Assembly: GCF_001280565.1 (NCBI RefSeq)
Contig: NZ_LGRO01000001.1
Coordinates: forward strand, 1,240,001-1,304,000
From: Sulfobacillus thermosulfidooxidans
Lineage (GTDB): Bacteria > Bacillota > Sulfobacillia > Sulfobacillales > Sulfobacillaceae
DNA length: 64,000 nt
Direction of reading: 5' to 3'
Positions within the stretch are counted from its first letter, which is position 1, and each line of letters begins with the position of its first letter. The notes beneath the pieces are model-generated. The model did no database searches. It worked only from the letters and a program-made list of their open reading frames with translations, and was not told where the DNA came from. Both the position numbers and the translations under genes were made by a program. Shown here piece by piece: positions 35,647 to 45,505 of the stretch.

Positions 35647-36544
35647 ATGCATAAGAATGGACTTCGGTAAATTGATATTGATTGACCTCACGCACCATCT
35701 GAAAACCCGTTTGCTGGTAGACACGATTAGCAGCTGGATTAGCCTTGTCAGCAAATAAATAAATGTGAGTATATCCGAACTCTAAAAGTTTTTGACAACT
35801 CAATGCAACAAGGCGGCTCGCATAGCCGTAGTTGCGCCAACATGGCGGAGTATAAACTGGGGCGATACGAATCCCATGCGGCGTAGGATGAGCATAGCCC
35901 ACAACGCTCCGGGGCATCCCAGCGTCTTTTAATATGAAAAACCCTCCGTCACGGATAGAATTTCGTAATCGATTTTGAACGAGTGTCCTGGCCTGTTCCA
36001 AACTCGAAACGAATTCCGGCATCGCTTCCCGTTCAAACTCATGAATCCATGATACCAACCATTCTACATCGTCTTGATCTGTCAGCTGAACCATCTCTTC
36101 CCCATCAGCCAGGGATTGAGCATGCAAGGAAGCTGCCGTTAATTCATAAATCTGTTCACGTATCAACAGCTGAGATTGACAAGCCATCAGCTTCGTCCAT
36201 GTTTCACTAAATATTTTGGCCACGGCTGCAGGTCCAAGGACTCCGGGCAAATCAATATGATCATGATACAGTTCCCGGGCTAGCTCAGCGACCGCTTGTT
36301 CGTCGCGAAAATCGGATAAAACCAGTTGATGGCCTTCTGTGCGCAATGCCACCCCACAAACGGCGCCGCTCTCATTCTCAATACTTACCCAATAAGCTTT
36401 CTCTGCAATTAAGGGATCCCTACTCAACTGACCGATTAATCCCCATAGCAAATTATGCGCGGCTTCTGATTCCAGTAAATAGTCCCGGACGCGGCAGGTA
36501 AAGTCAGGGAAAGATATTTCTCGGGGCCCTTGAAGTTTTCTCAT
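35630..36544 (-). CDS. GNAT-family N-acetyltransferase
   Basis: A 304-residue protein with the acetyl-CoA-binding GNAT fold in its C-terminal half. Motif A is IRIAPVYTPPCWRNYGYASRLVALSCQ (about 229-255; given in part) with an RxxGxG/A-like RNYGYAS, and motif B is IYLFADKANPAANRVYQQTGFQMV. The N-terminal half may be a degenerate second GNAT domain. The substrate is unknown. Confidence 0.85.
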   Translation of the reverse strand: MRKLQGPREISFPDFTCRVRDYLLESEAAHNLLWGLIGQLSRDPLIAEKAYWVSIENESGAVCGVALRTEGHQLVLSDFRDEQAVAELARELYHDHIDLPGVLGPAAVAKIFSETWTKLMACQSQLLIREQIYELTAASLHAQSLADGEEMVQLTDQDDVEWLVSWIHEFEREAMPEFVSSLEQARTLVQNRLRNSIRDGGFFILKDAGMPRSVVGYAHPTPHGIRIAPVYTPPCWRNYGYASRLVALSCQKLLEFGYTHIYLFADKANPAANRVYQQTGFQMVREVNQYQFTEVHSYASGEDG

Positions 36545-36754
36545 AATCCATCCTCACTTTCTCCGCAAGCGAGCAATCCTCATTACTGGGGTCTCAGATC
36601 GTCGTGTCAAAAAATGACGTTATTTAATTCTCACCACGTGCCCAAGATAAGCTGTGTTCCGGCATTTCTCGCCCCAGAAAGTTCAGGAGGTCTTGTGATG
36701 TGTGTATCCCAGCACAATGTCTTTGACATCCCCAGAGAAAGGATGACGCACAGT

Positions 36755-37609
36755 CTAAAAATCCTCGCTAATGGACTTAGTCCGAAAACCTCTTTCATCA
36801 CACGCGTCTTTGTCACCAGTGGGCTCAAAAAAAACTGTCGTCAACGAAACGGCTGAAAATTCCTCTTCCTCGGCAAGAATTTCCGCACAGTATGAAGGAA
36901 TAGCGCCAGCCAAGACCCGCAAGGGCAATTCTCCTCCTTCAGGAGCAGCTTGCTCTCGCCAGACTTCTGGAGCATTCCATAGAATCTCCCACTGCCCTAA
37001 CCCAAACGCTTCTTTTGCCACCCTGAGATATTGGCGAGCATCGTCGGGATAACTCGACATATCCTGATTCCACAAATCCAAGCGATGAATCAACGATCCT
37101 GTCGCCAGGACCAAAAGATGAAATTTCTTGGCCAATTGGTGAATTTGTTGTCCTAATGCCTCGTGGGCGACCGGGCCTAATTCCGGGCAAATGGAAATCG
37201 GGACCACAGGAATATTTGCGGCAGGGAACAGGTGATATAACGGTGCCCATGCCCCGTGATCTAGTCCCCATTGGTCTGTGATTGCGATCGGAATTTGTGC
37301 TTGCCGTGATAATTGCTCTAATGCCTGCACCACATCAGCGGCGCCGGGCGGTGTATAATGCACCTGATAAAATGAAGACGGAAATCCTGCAAAATCAAAG
37401 ATTTGCCGCAAAGGCGAAGAGTTTACAAGACCAAAACCTGTTCCTGTCACAAAATGCGGCGAAATAACGACAACCGCGTCAATAGGTGACAAACCTTGAA
37501 TACGCTGACCCAGATCTTTCAATGCCTGTTCCGTCGCCTCGTGACGAATTCCCAGATCGCCAATCAAGGTTGGCGTGTTTGGTGCATAAATTCCGCCTAA
37601 AAGGGCCAT
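36755..37609 (-). CDS. class III extradiol dioxygenase-like protein (DODA/LigB type)
   Basis: A 284-residue member of the LigB/DODA superfamily. VVISPHFVTG gives one metal His region, WGLDHGAWAPLYHLFP is the diagnostic DODA segment with the catalytic His, and VLATGSLIHRL follows. In this family the enzymes cleave catecholic rings with Fe(II) or Zn. The N-terminal first His ligand is normally near residue 10-15, where this protein has GGIYAPNTPTL, so metal binding may be incomplete and activity is uncertain. Confidence 0.7.
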   Translation of the reverse strand: MALLGGIYAPNTPTLIGDLGIRHEATEQALKDLGQRIQGLSPIDAVVVISPHFVTGTGFGLVNSSPLRQIFDFAGFPSSFYQVHYTPPGAADVVQALEQLSRQAQIPIAITDQWGLDHGAWAPLYHLFPAANIPVVPISICPELGPVAHEALGQQIHQLAKKFHLLVLATGSLIHRLDLWNQDMSSYPDDARQYLRVAKEAFGLGQWEILWNAPEVWREQAAPEGGELPLRVLAGAIPSYCAEILAEEEEFSAVSLTTVFFEPTGDKDACDERGFRTKSISEDF

Positions 37610-37673
37610 TAGATGCCACCTCTTTTCCCGGCGGATCGGTAGAGAACCATTGGCCCATGATCCCCTGCCGATC

Positions 37674-39041
37674 CTATTTTATGGCCTTAAGAATTCGCTC
37701 CTTTAGAATATATGGGTCATTAACCGCCGGATCGTCATCAACCCACATCTGTACTTGTTTGAGCCATTTCCCGACCTCGGGACCCGGGGAGAGATTGAGC
37801 CAGCGCATAATATCCTTGCCATTGATGGCTAAGCGTCTTCGCGAAGAGGAATGAATGAAAGCCTCATTCCAGCGGCGTTTCACCATCTCTTCAGAGACCC
37901 AATGATCTTGATATCCGGCTCCAATAATATCCATTTTGCGTAAGATCCACAATTGTTGAACGTGCTCGTCTCCCCATTCTCGGGCAATACGCCTCAACGT
38001 TTTCGCTTGTACGTTTTCCCAGGGATACATGTGATGAGCAATTAATGCGGTAACGCTTGCAATCGTTTTGTGATCGAAATGCAGCGATTCCAACAGGTTT
38101 TTGGCCAAAACCGCGCCTTTTTCAGCGTGACCATAAAAATGTCCTTGTCCATTTGCATCCAGCGTATAGGTCCATGGTTTGCCAATATCATGTAAGAGCC
38201 CGGCTAACCGCAATAAAGGCGTCGGACCTTCCCCTGCAGTATACAATAAATGGTGGTTTAACATATACCGGTGATAGGGATTTCGCTGAACAAATCCTTG
38301 CGTCATGCGCCAGTGGGGCCATATGACTGCCAATAAGCCCAAGCGCTCCGCTTTCCACAACGCCCGCGCAAAATGCACAGACTGTAACAGACGCCATAAC
38401 TCGTCTCGTTGGCGCTCGACGCTGATCCGTGTCAATTGCGGCCATAAGTGTCCTATTGCATACTCCAGAGATGGTGCCAGTTGAAATGGTTGGCCGTGGT
38501 GATCCATGCCCACAAAGCGCAGGGCCCGCCAGATTCGTAAAGGATCCTCAGACAATCGACGGTGGGCATCCCCTACACAGGTAATAATTCCCCGCTTCAA
38601 ATCGTCCTGCCCTCCATATGGGTCAATCAGACGCCCTTCCCAGGTGAGGGCGAGGGCATTCATCGTAAAGTCCCGCCGCGCTAGATCCTCTTCAATATCA
38701 TCGGTCCAGACGACTTGTTCAGGATGACGCCCATCATGATAGCGCCCTTCCCGTCGCAAAGTTGTATGCTCGATAATACAATGCGGTGAATGTGGATCAT
38801 ACAAGCTCACTGTGCCAAACCGTAGTCCCGTGGCAATCACTCGCCACCCATGCTGATGCGCCCAGTCCATTACCTGTTCGGGCGTCCTTGAAGACGCCAG
38901 GTCGTAATCATGCGGCCTCACACCGCGCAACAAATCCCTTACAGCGCCTCCGACTAAATATGTCGGCACATGAGGTGTCTGTAATTGCGACCATAAGCGT
39001 CTAACCATTAATGGAATTTGCTTGCGCCATGGCTGCTCCAT
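37674..39041 (-). CDS. cca: CCA-adding enzyme / tRNA nucleotidyltransferase
   Basis: A protein of about 455 residues with the class II nucleotidyltransferase head YLVGGAVRDLLRG followed by HDYDLASS (DxD metal site), the RRDFTMNALAL motif, and the RNA-binding neck EDPLRIWRALRF. A C-terminal HD domain (LLHDIGKPWTY, IAHHMYPWE) follows, so it may also have phosphohydrolase activity. I start at the ATG at 39041 after GAGGGGC; a longer frame upstream lacks conserved sequence. Confidence 0.88.
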   Translation of the reverse strand: MEQPWRKQIPLMVRRLWSQLQTPHVPTYLVGGAVRDLLRGVRPHDYDLASSRTPEQVMDWAHQHGWRVIATGLRFGTVSLYDPHSPHCIIEHTTLRREGRYHDGRHPEQVVWTDDIEEDLARRDFTMNALALTWEGRLIDPYGGQDDLKRGIITCVGDAHRRLSEDPLRIWRALRFVGMDHHGQPFQLAPSLEYAIGHLWPQLTRISVERQRDELWRLLQSVHFARALWKAERLGLLAVIWPHWRMTQGFVQRNPYHRYMLNHHLLYTAGEGPTPLLRLAGLLHDIGKPWTYTLDANGQGHFYGHAEKGAVLAKNLLESLHFDHKTIASVTALIAHHMYPWENVQAKTLRRIAREWGDEHVQQLWILRKMDIIGAGYQDHWVSEEMVKRRWNEAFIHSSSRRRLAINGKDIMRWLNLSPGPEVGKWLKQVQMWVDDDPAVNDPYILKERILKAIK

Positions 39042-39164
39042 GGTGCCCCTCCTCACCTTCGTCATCCGCCTTATCATCTTATCCGCTAACGTTTCCCTAT
39101 TCCAGATTTTCTTTAATTCTGAACCTAATCCCTGTCCACCCCTGTAATGTTCACAGAAAATCTT

Positions 39165-39180
39165 TATCACCCGGGTGATA
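39165..39180. promoter_or_regulatory. 16-bp perfect palindrome upstream of the RND gene
   Basis: TATCACCCGGGTGATA is fully self-complementary and lies in the divergent gap between cca and the RND permease, 117 bases before the latter. It looks like an operator for a dimeric repressor. No regulator gene is adjacent. Confidence 0.45.
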
Positions 39181-39296
39181 GAGCGTTTGCAGTTTTGCTA
39201 AAAATCTTGTAACATTCATTTGATTTGTTGTACTAACGGATTATTTCAAGATATTGCCCCGTCCATTGGTCCGACAGGGTTGAAGGAGGGTCTATT

Positions 39297-42200
39297 ATTT
39301 ACCGACTGACGAAGGCCGCACTGAATAATGTCACTTTTATTATACTGTTGGTGGTTATAGGTATTACCGGAGGCATCTGGTCACTATTTCAAATGCCAAT
39401 AGAAAGTTTTCCCAGTATTAATGCACCCGTTGTCAATATTGTAACACAATATCCTTCAGCACCGCCGAAAACCGTCGCTCAAGACGTCACAGCGCCCATC
39501 GAAGAAGCGTTAATTGGGCTGCCTAACATCTCTTCAGTTAATTCGACATCGAGTGAGGGCTATTCGGTGGTCACGGCAGAATTTAATGTCGGCGTCAACA
39601 CCTCGCAAACCGACAGTGCCGTAACGCGTGCATTACAAGGTATTGCCTTACCTCAAGGCGCCTTGACGCCGACCATTAATACATTAGATTTAAATGCCTT
39701 ACCCATTATGATTCTGTCATTATCCGGCCCCTCATTGTCTCAATTAGGACACATTGCGAACCATATCATAGCGCCCGCGCTATCTTCCGTGAGTGGTGTA
39801 TCTTCTGTGACGGTGGCTGGCGTTGATAGTCCTGCTATTCAAATTACTTTGAATCCCCAAGCGCTCCAGGCACATCATTTAAGTCCGGAAGAAATTTCTA
39901 CGGATGTGCAAGACGCGTTAAAAACCTTTCCGTTAGGGCAAGCTGTCATGAATAATAAAGGGATTTCCGTTGTGGCCGTTCCTTCTGCCCATACGCCAGA
40001 ACAACTGGCTAACTTGCCGATTGTCGCCACAAATCCGTCGCTGGAAGACACATCCACGATGCCTCATGGGAAGCTATCAGCGAATCCGTTGACCCTAAAA
40101 AGTGTAGCCACCATCAACACCGTAAAAGCTCCAGCGAGTACGATCAGCCGTCTTGATGGTCATCCCAGTGTCACCCTGAATGTAATCGAAACCTCTGATG
40201 CGAACACCGTCGACGTCGCGCATAATGTTTTGCAACAAATTAACACCTTACAATCTCAGTTGCCCAAAGGTGTGACACTATCTGTCCTTCAAAATCAAGC
40301 TACCAACATTAAAGCCTCGGTCAACGGCATGGCTCGTGAAGCGATTTTAGGGGCGATTTTGGCCGTCATTGTGATTGCTTTCTTCTTATGGAATGGCCGC
40401 TCGACTTTGGTTGCGGTTGTCGCCATCCCCTTGTCCATCTTTATTAGTATGATTGTGCTTCATGCCATAGGCATCACCTTGAATATGATGACTTTGGGCG
40501 GCATGGCCGTGGCCGTGGGGCGTGTGGTGGATGATAGTATCGTAATGTTGGAAAGCGTTTACCGAAGAATGCAAGCTACCGGGCAACGGGGAGCTGACGC
40601 CATCATTCACGGGGCCAAAGAAGTGGCTTCTGCCATTACCGCATCGACTCTGACCACGATTGGCGTGTTTTTCCCCATTGGCCTGGTAAGTGGGATTGTC
40701 GGCGAGTTTTTCCGGCCCTTTGCCTTTACGGTGGTTTTTTCCCTCATTGCCTCGTGGTTTGTAGCTCTAGTGGTCAATCCCATACTCATTCATGTCTTTT
40801 TGGGTAAAGGACAGATAGAAACGAAGCATGAATGGGCTCCCGCCCGCCTTTACCGCAAAATTCTTAGGTGGAGCCTTCATCACCCCCTAGTAGTGTTATC
40901 TTCCGCGGCTATTTTGCTGGTAGGAAGTCTCGGATTAGTTCCCACCATTGGTACCGCCTTTTTACCGCCGACGTCGACGCCTTCGCTTAATGCCAAAATG
41001 GTGTTACCCGCTGGTACCACTCTGACCGCGACCAATGCGGATAGTCTGCAGGTTGAAAAGGTGATTCGCCATTTGCCAGGAGTCCTCCAATATCAAACAA
41101 CGGTAGGAGCCCCCACCAAAGCCTCCAAATCCATCGTGCAAAGCAATGTCGCCAATTTCTTTATCAGTTTAGCAAAGGCGGCCAATCCTCAAAATCTGGC
41201 CACCGAGTTGGATAATCGCTTAAATGCCCTGCATTTACCCGGGGCCACGTTTGCCGTCGCTCCCGGCAGTTCCTTTGGAGGTGGGTCAAGCACCAATCAA
41301 CTGCAAGTCTTAGTGCAATCATCCAATCCTGCGCATTTAGCAGCAGCCAGTCAAACAGTTGCCCGAATTATGCAGCAACAACCGGGGGTGAGTCAGGTCC
41401 AAAATCAATTAGCGACCAATCAACCAGAAATTAGCGTGCAGGTTAAGCCTTCCGCCGCCAGGGCCTTAGGCTTGACATCATCCGATATTTTGGGCCAAAT
41501 CTCCCCGTATTTTGTGAACAGTCCAGTAGGAACCCTGTCTTCGGTTCAAAATGCGGCAATTCCTGTTTATCTCCAACTGCCTCATCATTCGACCATGACT
41601 TTATCCGATTTCAAGGATGTGCCCATTCAAACTCCTCTTGGCCATAGTGTTCCTTTAAGCCATGTGGCCACCGTATCGATGCAATCGGTCCAAACCACGA
41701 TTACTCAAACTAATGGCATTCCCACGGCCACAGTGTCTGCCGTGATCACCGCTCAAAATGTGGGAAAGGTTAGCCACTTAATCGCACACGCCATTGCCAA
41801 AGCCCATCTTCCTTCGGGCGTTTCGACAGTCATGGGAGGAGTGTCGCAATTACAAGCACAGGCATTTAGCCAGTTAGGCGAGGCCATTATTGCCGCTATC
41901 GTGTTAGTTTATCTGATTATGGTCCTAGCGTTTGGCGGCGCCTTAGCCCCCTTGGCAATTTTGTTTTCCTTACCCTTGGCCGTCATCGGTGCCCTCTTGG
42001 GTTTATATCTCAGTCATCAACCTTTAGGCATTCCGGCCCTCATTGGATTTTTGATGTTAATTGGTATTGTGGTCACCAATGCGATTGTGCTGGTTGATCT
42101 CGTCCAGCAGCACCGCCGCGAGGGCATGGCATTAGATGACGCCCTGCTCCAAGCTGGTTCAACCCGTCTTCGTCCCATTCTTATGACCGCCTTAGCCACT

Positions 42201-42389
42201 ATTGGCGCGCTCTTACCTTTAGCACTCGGTGCCAATGAAGGAAGTCTCATCTCGGCCTCTTTAGCGGTCGTGGTCATTGGTGGCCTATTCACATCAACCC
42301 TACTAACCTTAGTCGTCGTTCCCATTATGTACCGGATTTTACATCGATCACGACAAAATCCTGGAGATTCCCAAATCAAAACCGCCTAA
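39297..42389 (+). CDS. RND efflux permease (AcrB/SwrC-like), apparent ATT start
   Basis: About 1030 residues, with the twelve-segment RND layout and two large extracytoplasmic domains. The N-terminus reads IYRLTKAALNN, then the first membrane helix and FQMPIESFPSINAPVV, as in SwrC/HAE1 pumps. GGMAVAVGRVVDDSIVMLE (charged Asp pair in segment 4) and the second-half LMLIGIVVTNAIVLVDL confirm the family. No ATG, GTG or TTG lies between GAAGGAGGG (39282-39290) and the conserved N-terminus, so ATT at 39297 is the likely start; a TTG at 39348 would delete half of the first helix. There is no membrane-fusion or outer-membrane partner, as usual in Gram-positives. Lipid or drug export is likely. Confidence 0.85.
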   Translation: MYRLTKAALNNVTFIILLVVIGITGGIWSLFQMPIESFPSINAPVVNIVTQYPSAPPKTVAQDVTAPIEEALIGLPNISSVNSTSSEGYSVVTAEFNVGVNTSQTDSAVTRALQGIALPQGALTPTINTLDLNALPIMILSLSGPSLSQLGHIANHIIAPALSSVSGVSSVTVAGVDSPAIQITLNPQALQAHHLSPEEISTDVQDALKTFPLGQAVMNNKGISVVAVPSAHTPEQLANLPIVATNPSLEDTSTMPHGKLSANPLTLKSVATINTVKAPASTISRLDGHPSVTLNVIETSDANTVDVAHNVLQQINTLQSQLPKGVTLSVLQNQATNIKASVNGMAREAILGAILAVIVIAFFLWNGRSTLVAVVAIPLSIFISMIVLHAIGITLNMMTLGGMAVAVGRVVDDSIVMLESVYRRMQATGQRGADAIIHGAKEVASAITASTLTTIGVFFPIGLVSGIVGEFFRPFAFTVVFSLIASWFVALVVNPILIHVFLGKGQIETKHEWAPARLYRKILRWSLHHPLVVLSSAAILLVGSLGLVPTIGTAFLPPTSTPSLNAKMVLPAGTTLTATNADSLQVEKVIRHLPGVLQYQTTVGAPTKASKSIVQSNVANFFISLAKAANPQNLATELDNRLNALHLPGATFAVAPGSSFGGGSSTNQLQVLVQSSNPAHLAAASQTVARIMQQQPGVSQVQNQLATNQPEISVQVKPSAARALGLTSSDILGQISPYFVNSPVGTLSSVQNAAIPVYLQLPHHSTMTLSDFKDVPIQTPLGHSVPLSHVATVSMQSVQTTITQTNGIPTATVSAVITAQNVGKVSHLIAHAIAKAHLPSGVSTVMGGVSQLQAQAFSQLGEAIIAAIVLVYLIMVLAFGGALAPLAILFSLPLAVIGALLGLYLSHQPLGIPALIGFLMLIGIVVTNAIVLVDLVQQHRREGMALDDALLQAGSTRLRPILMTALATIGALLPLALGANEGSLISASLAVVVIGGLFTSTLLTLVVVPIMYRILHRSRQNPGDSQIKTA

Positions 42390-42414
42390 GGTGATGATTG
42401 AACGCCACAAGCTC

Positions 42415-42460
42415 CCCTCACCGGAAACCTCGATCACGTTCGGTGAGGGTTTGTTCTTTT
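42415..42460 (+). terminator. terminator of the RND gene
   Basis: CCCTCACCG (42415-42423) pairs with CGGTGAGGG (42441-42449) in a perfect 9-bp stem, followed by TTTGTTCTTTTC on the plus strand. It lies 26 bases past the stop codon, between two convergent units. Confidence 0.75.
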
Positions 42461-43386
42461 CATTTTCTTTCCATGGCACACTCCCAGACTAATAAGGTGT
42501 CGACTTTTTGTCCGGGCTCTAAGAGGCGCCAGCCCGTGAACTTTGCTGGGTAGGCCAAATGAGGAGCATTGTGGACCCAGGTATACGGTTCAACGCTGAT
42601 GAAGTCGGCGGTTTCATGAGGCCTATATAAAACCCAGTGACGAAACGGTGAAAACGCGTGCAGCCAAATCTTTTGATGCCGCTCGGCATCCTCAAGTTCC
42701 ACCACATGGTGTTGAGGCGTATGGACCGTATAACACACATCGCACACCAGGTCCCTTGGGTTCCACCGCGACGTCAAAAATTCAGCATGGGCCAGTTCGC
42801 CGGCCATGGCCAAACGGACAGGCATTAAGTCCGGACCCATAATCCAAGGGCGCCCGGGCGGCAGCGATAATTGCCATGGAGTCTTAAGACAAATATTGAG
42901 GTGATATCCAAAACCAAAAGGAACCACACGTCGACCGAAATTGGTAAATGAGGCGCGCATCATAAAAAACTGTTGCGCTAAGGCATATTCCACGCGGACC
43001 ATTAAAGGTTGGTGCATGTAATGGGTGAGGACGGATAGGGTGTCGGGAGAGGGGCTCAGAACACAATGGGTCGACGATCTGATTTGGATGTCAAAAGGCT
43101 GATTCCATAAGAAACCGTGTAAATGATTGGGTCCCGCCGTGTCATTACGAGGCCATTGCCAGTGTTCGTCCCCATAGCTTAATTGGCCGTTTGCTATGCG
43201 CCCAGCAGGAAACAATAAAGGCATCCCGAATAAATAGGGTTCCAGATCGAGTTTTTGCGAAGTCAAAGGCCCCCGGATTAATGATTGTTGACTGGGTACG
43301 TGAATCAGTTGCCCTATAGTGGCCCCCCATTGTGGCCACACGGTGACGGCCCAATAGGAATTTTCGAGATGAACGAGGTCCATCAT
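42460..43386 (-). CDS. aldose 1-epimerase family protein (mutarotase)
   Basis: A 308-residue beta-sandwich protein of the galactose mutarotase superfamily. The active-site His is in AGPNHLHGFLWNQPF; GFGYHLNICLKTPW gives a second His, and a Glu in FISVEPYTWVHNAPH fits the catalytic acid position. It is the last gene of the gal operon and would equilibrate alpha/beta galactose for galactokinase. It starts 23 bases after galK. Confidence 0.82.
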   Translation of the reverse strand: MMDLVHLENSYWAVTVWPQWGATIGQLIHVPSQQSLIRGPLTSQKLDLEPYLFGMPLLFPAGRIANGQLSYGDEHWQWPRNDTAGPNHLHGFLWNQPFDIQIRSSTHCVLSPSPDTLSVLTHYMHQPLMVRVEYALAQQFFMMRASFTNFGRRVVPFGFGYHLNICLKTPWQLSLPPGRPWIMGPDLMPVRLAMAGELAHAEFLTSRWNPRDLVCDVCYTVHTPQHHVVELEDAERHQKIWLHAFSPFRHWVLYRPHETADFISVEPYTWVHNAPHLAYPAKFTGWRLLEPGQKVDTLLVWECAMERK

Positions 43387-43409
43387 TCATCCATCATCTT
43401 CTTTCTGGT

Positions 43410-44555
43410 TCATAAGACCTTATGCAGCCCGTCGGCGGGGCGGGGAACGGTCAATACGCGGGGTAATGTCCAACGTTGCTCTCGGTAACGCCGGGTCAAC
43501 ACAGATTCAATAGCCGTGTATTGGTCACTATCGCCAAGGGCAACGACTGAGCCGCCAAATCCAGCTCCCGTCATGCGAGCCCCTACTCCCATGTCTTGTA
43601 ACCAGGCCACGGTTTCATCCAATACCGGTGTCGAGACCATGAAATCTCGCGACAAGGACTGGTGACTATCCCATAATAACTGATTGACCTGATTCCAATC
43701 GCCCCGTTCTGCCGCTGCGATAGTCGATTGTACTCGCTGATTTTCCCTGACAATATGCCGCGTACGTGCTTGCAAAACAGGGTCAGTCAGTTGATCGATA
43801 TCGTGCGCTGATGCAAAACGTAGGCAAGGTATTCCCAATATGTCTTGCGCTCGCTGCGTTTCCTTAACACGCTCATGATAGCCACTTCCTGCTAAAGTTC
43901 TCGGTGTTCGCGTATCAATGATAAAAAGCAATTTACCGGCTTGGGCATAATGAAAGGCAACCGGCTGTCCCTCTTCCGCAAGGGCATCGACGAATATGGC
44001 ACAATCTCTTTGCCCACGCACTATAGCCAGCGGATCCAAAATTCCTGACTCAACACCTAAATAGACATTCTCGACTTGGCGGGCGAGACGGATCAGCGTC
44101 TTAGCATCATAAGGATGTTCGGTGAGATCGGATAGGGCGGCTAATAGGGCTAAGGACAAAGAGGCCGACGACGAGAGGCCACTAGCCACAGGCAGGGTAG
44201 ACATCAAGAGAATATTCGCACCCGTATTCACACCTAATAAATCCCATACTCCCACAACAAAGCCCAACAAACCGGACAACGGCTTGTTTTTGGCCAGTTG
44301 AGATACGGCGTTAAGGGAAAGATCAACCCGCTGATCATGAAGATAGTCGCTATATACGTGAATTTCCTCATCCGGTCGTAAACGAGCGGCAATCCACGTG
44401 CTGTAAGGCACCGCGATCGGAAGAGCGAAGCCGCCTTGATAATCGGTGTGGTCGCCAATCAGGTTGACGCGTCCAGGAGATTCCCACACACTTTGAGGCG
44501 ATTCCCCAAATAACTGGGCGAAGTGATTGACGAAGGTTTTTTCTCTTACTGGCAC
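43410..44555 (-). CDS. galK: galactokinase
   Basis: A 381-residue GHMP kinase that phosphorylates galactose at C1. The galactose-binding signature reads GRVNLIGDHTDYQGG (usual GEHTDY, here Asp for Glu). The ATP loop is PVASGLSSSASLSLALL and motif 3 GARMTGAGFGGSVV. The GTG start abuts the stop of galT. The length is normal. Confidence 0.92.
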   Translation of the reverse strand: MPVREKTFVNHFAQLFGESPQSVWESPGRVNLIGDHTDYQGGFALPIAVPYSTWIAARLRPDEEIHVYSDYLHDQRVDLSLNAVSQLAKNKPLSGLLGFVVGVWDLLGVNTGANILLMSTLPVASGLSSSASLSLALLAALSDLTEHPYDAKTLIRLARQVENVYLGVESGILDPLAIVRGQRDCAIFVDALAEEGQPVAFHYAQAGKLLFIIDTRTPRTLAGSGYHERVKETQRAQDILGIPCLRFASAHDIDQLTDPVLQARTRHIVRENQRVQSTIAAAERGDWNQVNQLLWDSHQSLSRDFMVSTPVLDETVAWLQDMGVGARMTGAGFGGSVVALGDSDQYTAIESVLTRRYREQRWTLPRVLTVPRPADGLHKVL

Positions 44556-45452
44556 TTAATTCATCCTCTTTTCTTGATGAATCCGGTGGAAAATCGGTTC
44601 GAGGGAGGTCGCGACAAATTCTGGAGTCATGTCGACAACGAAAGCATCCATTGCAAGCTCTGATCCCGCCAAATACTTAATTTTTCCCGACCCGCGATCA
44701 ATCGGAAGAAAATCCCAGCGAAAATGGTAGCAGGAATCCTTCTGTACATCCTGGTACAAGGCCATCACCAACGCTGTGCGAAGTCCAAAATAGGTATCAT
44801 AGGTGCGCACAATATGCTGCATCATCCGCACACCTTCACAGATTTCTTCGTCAGTTAATTCCGCTATATGTGGCACATGGCGCTTAGGCACTAGCCACAA
44901 TTGATAAGGCATACGCAGAGCATAAGGAACCTCTATGCGCCAGAACTCATTGGCGGCGATGAGGGGACCATGCGGTTTGTGAGCATCACACAATGGGCAG
45001 ACTGACATAAATTGCCGCTGTTCCCGCTGTAACCGCGGGGGAATATACGGATATGCATAAATTTGGCCATGAGGATGAGCAATACTAGCGCCTACCTTAC
45101 CACCCCGATTTTCAAAAACGACGATGGCTTGGACATTCGGGTCTTGCCTCAATAGTGTTGTCCGATCCATCCACACATGCCAAATTAAAGTGGCATGCTC
45201 CGGCGACACATAGGCTAAATCATCGTGATGGTGCGGAGAATAAACCACGACCTCGGATGCGCCCGGCGCATGAAATGCTGGAAACTTATTCTCAAAGACT
45301 GCCACATCAAAAGGTACCGTTCCCACTTCAGTTCCCTCCCCTGGACAAAAGGGACAGCCCATCCGTTGCCCGGCCGTCAATGGGCGCTCCTGACGGTCGG
45401 CATTTAAACTGACCCATTCTTCCGTTAACGGATCTTGCCGCAAGACAATCAC
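44556..45452 (-). CDS. galT: galactose-1-phosphate uridylyltransferase
   Basis: A 298-residue HIT-superfamily enzyme that swaps UMP between UDP-glucose and galactose-1-phosphate. The catalytic motif is SIAHPHGQIY (HPH), and zinc cysteines are in GCPFCPGEG and CPLCDAH. It uses a GTG start after GGAGGG. It is somewhat shorter than the E. coli enzyme but complete at both ends. The upstream leader carries four TTGGGA repeats. Confidence 0.93.
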   Translation of the reverse strand: MIVLRQDPLTEEWVSLNADRQERPLTAGQRMGCPFCPGEGTEVGTVPFDVAVFENKFPAFHAPGASEVVVYSPHHHDDLAYVSPEHATLIWHVWMDRTTLLRQDPNVQAIVVFENRGGKVGASIAHPHGQIYAYPYIPPRLQREQRQFMSVCPLCDAHKPHGPLIAANEFWRIEVPYALRMPYQLWLVPKRHVPHIAELTDEEICEGVRMMQHIVRTYDTYFGLRTALVMALYQDVQKDSCYHFRWDFLPIDRGSGKIKYLAGSELAMDAFVVDMTPEFVATSLEPIFHRIHQEKRMN

Positions 45453-45464
45453 TCAGTTCCCTCC

Positions 45465-45488
45465 TTGGGATTGGGATTGGGATTGGGA
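45465..45488. repeat. TTGGGA hexanucleotide repeat, four copies
   Basis: Four exact TTGGGA units (TCCCAA on the transcribed side) lie between the epimerase-like gene and the ribosome site of galT. The last unit is directly adjacent to GGAGGG. Copy-number change would alter the leader length in steps of six but not the reading frame. Confidence 0.8.
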
Positions 45489-45505
45489 TAGGTATAATGG
45501 GGAGA

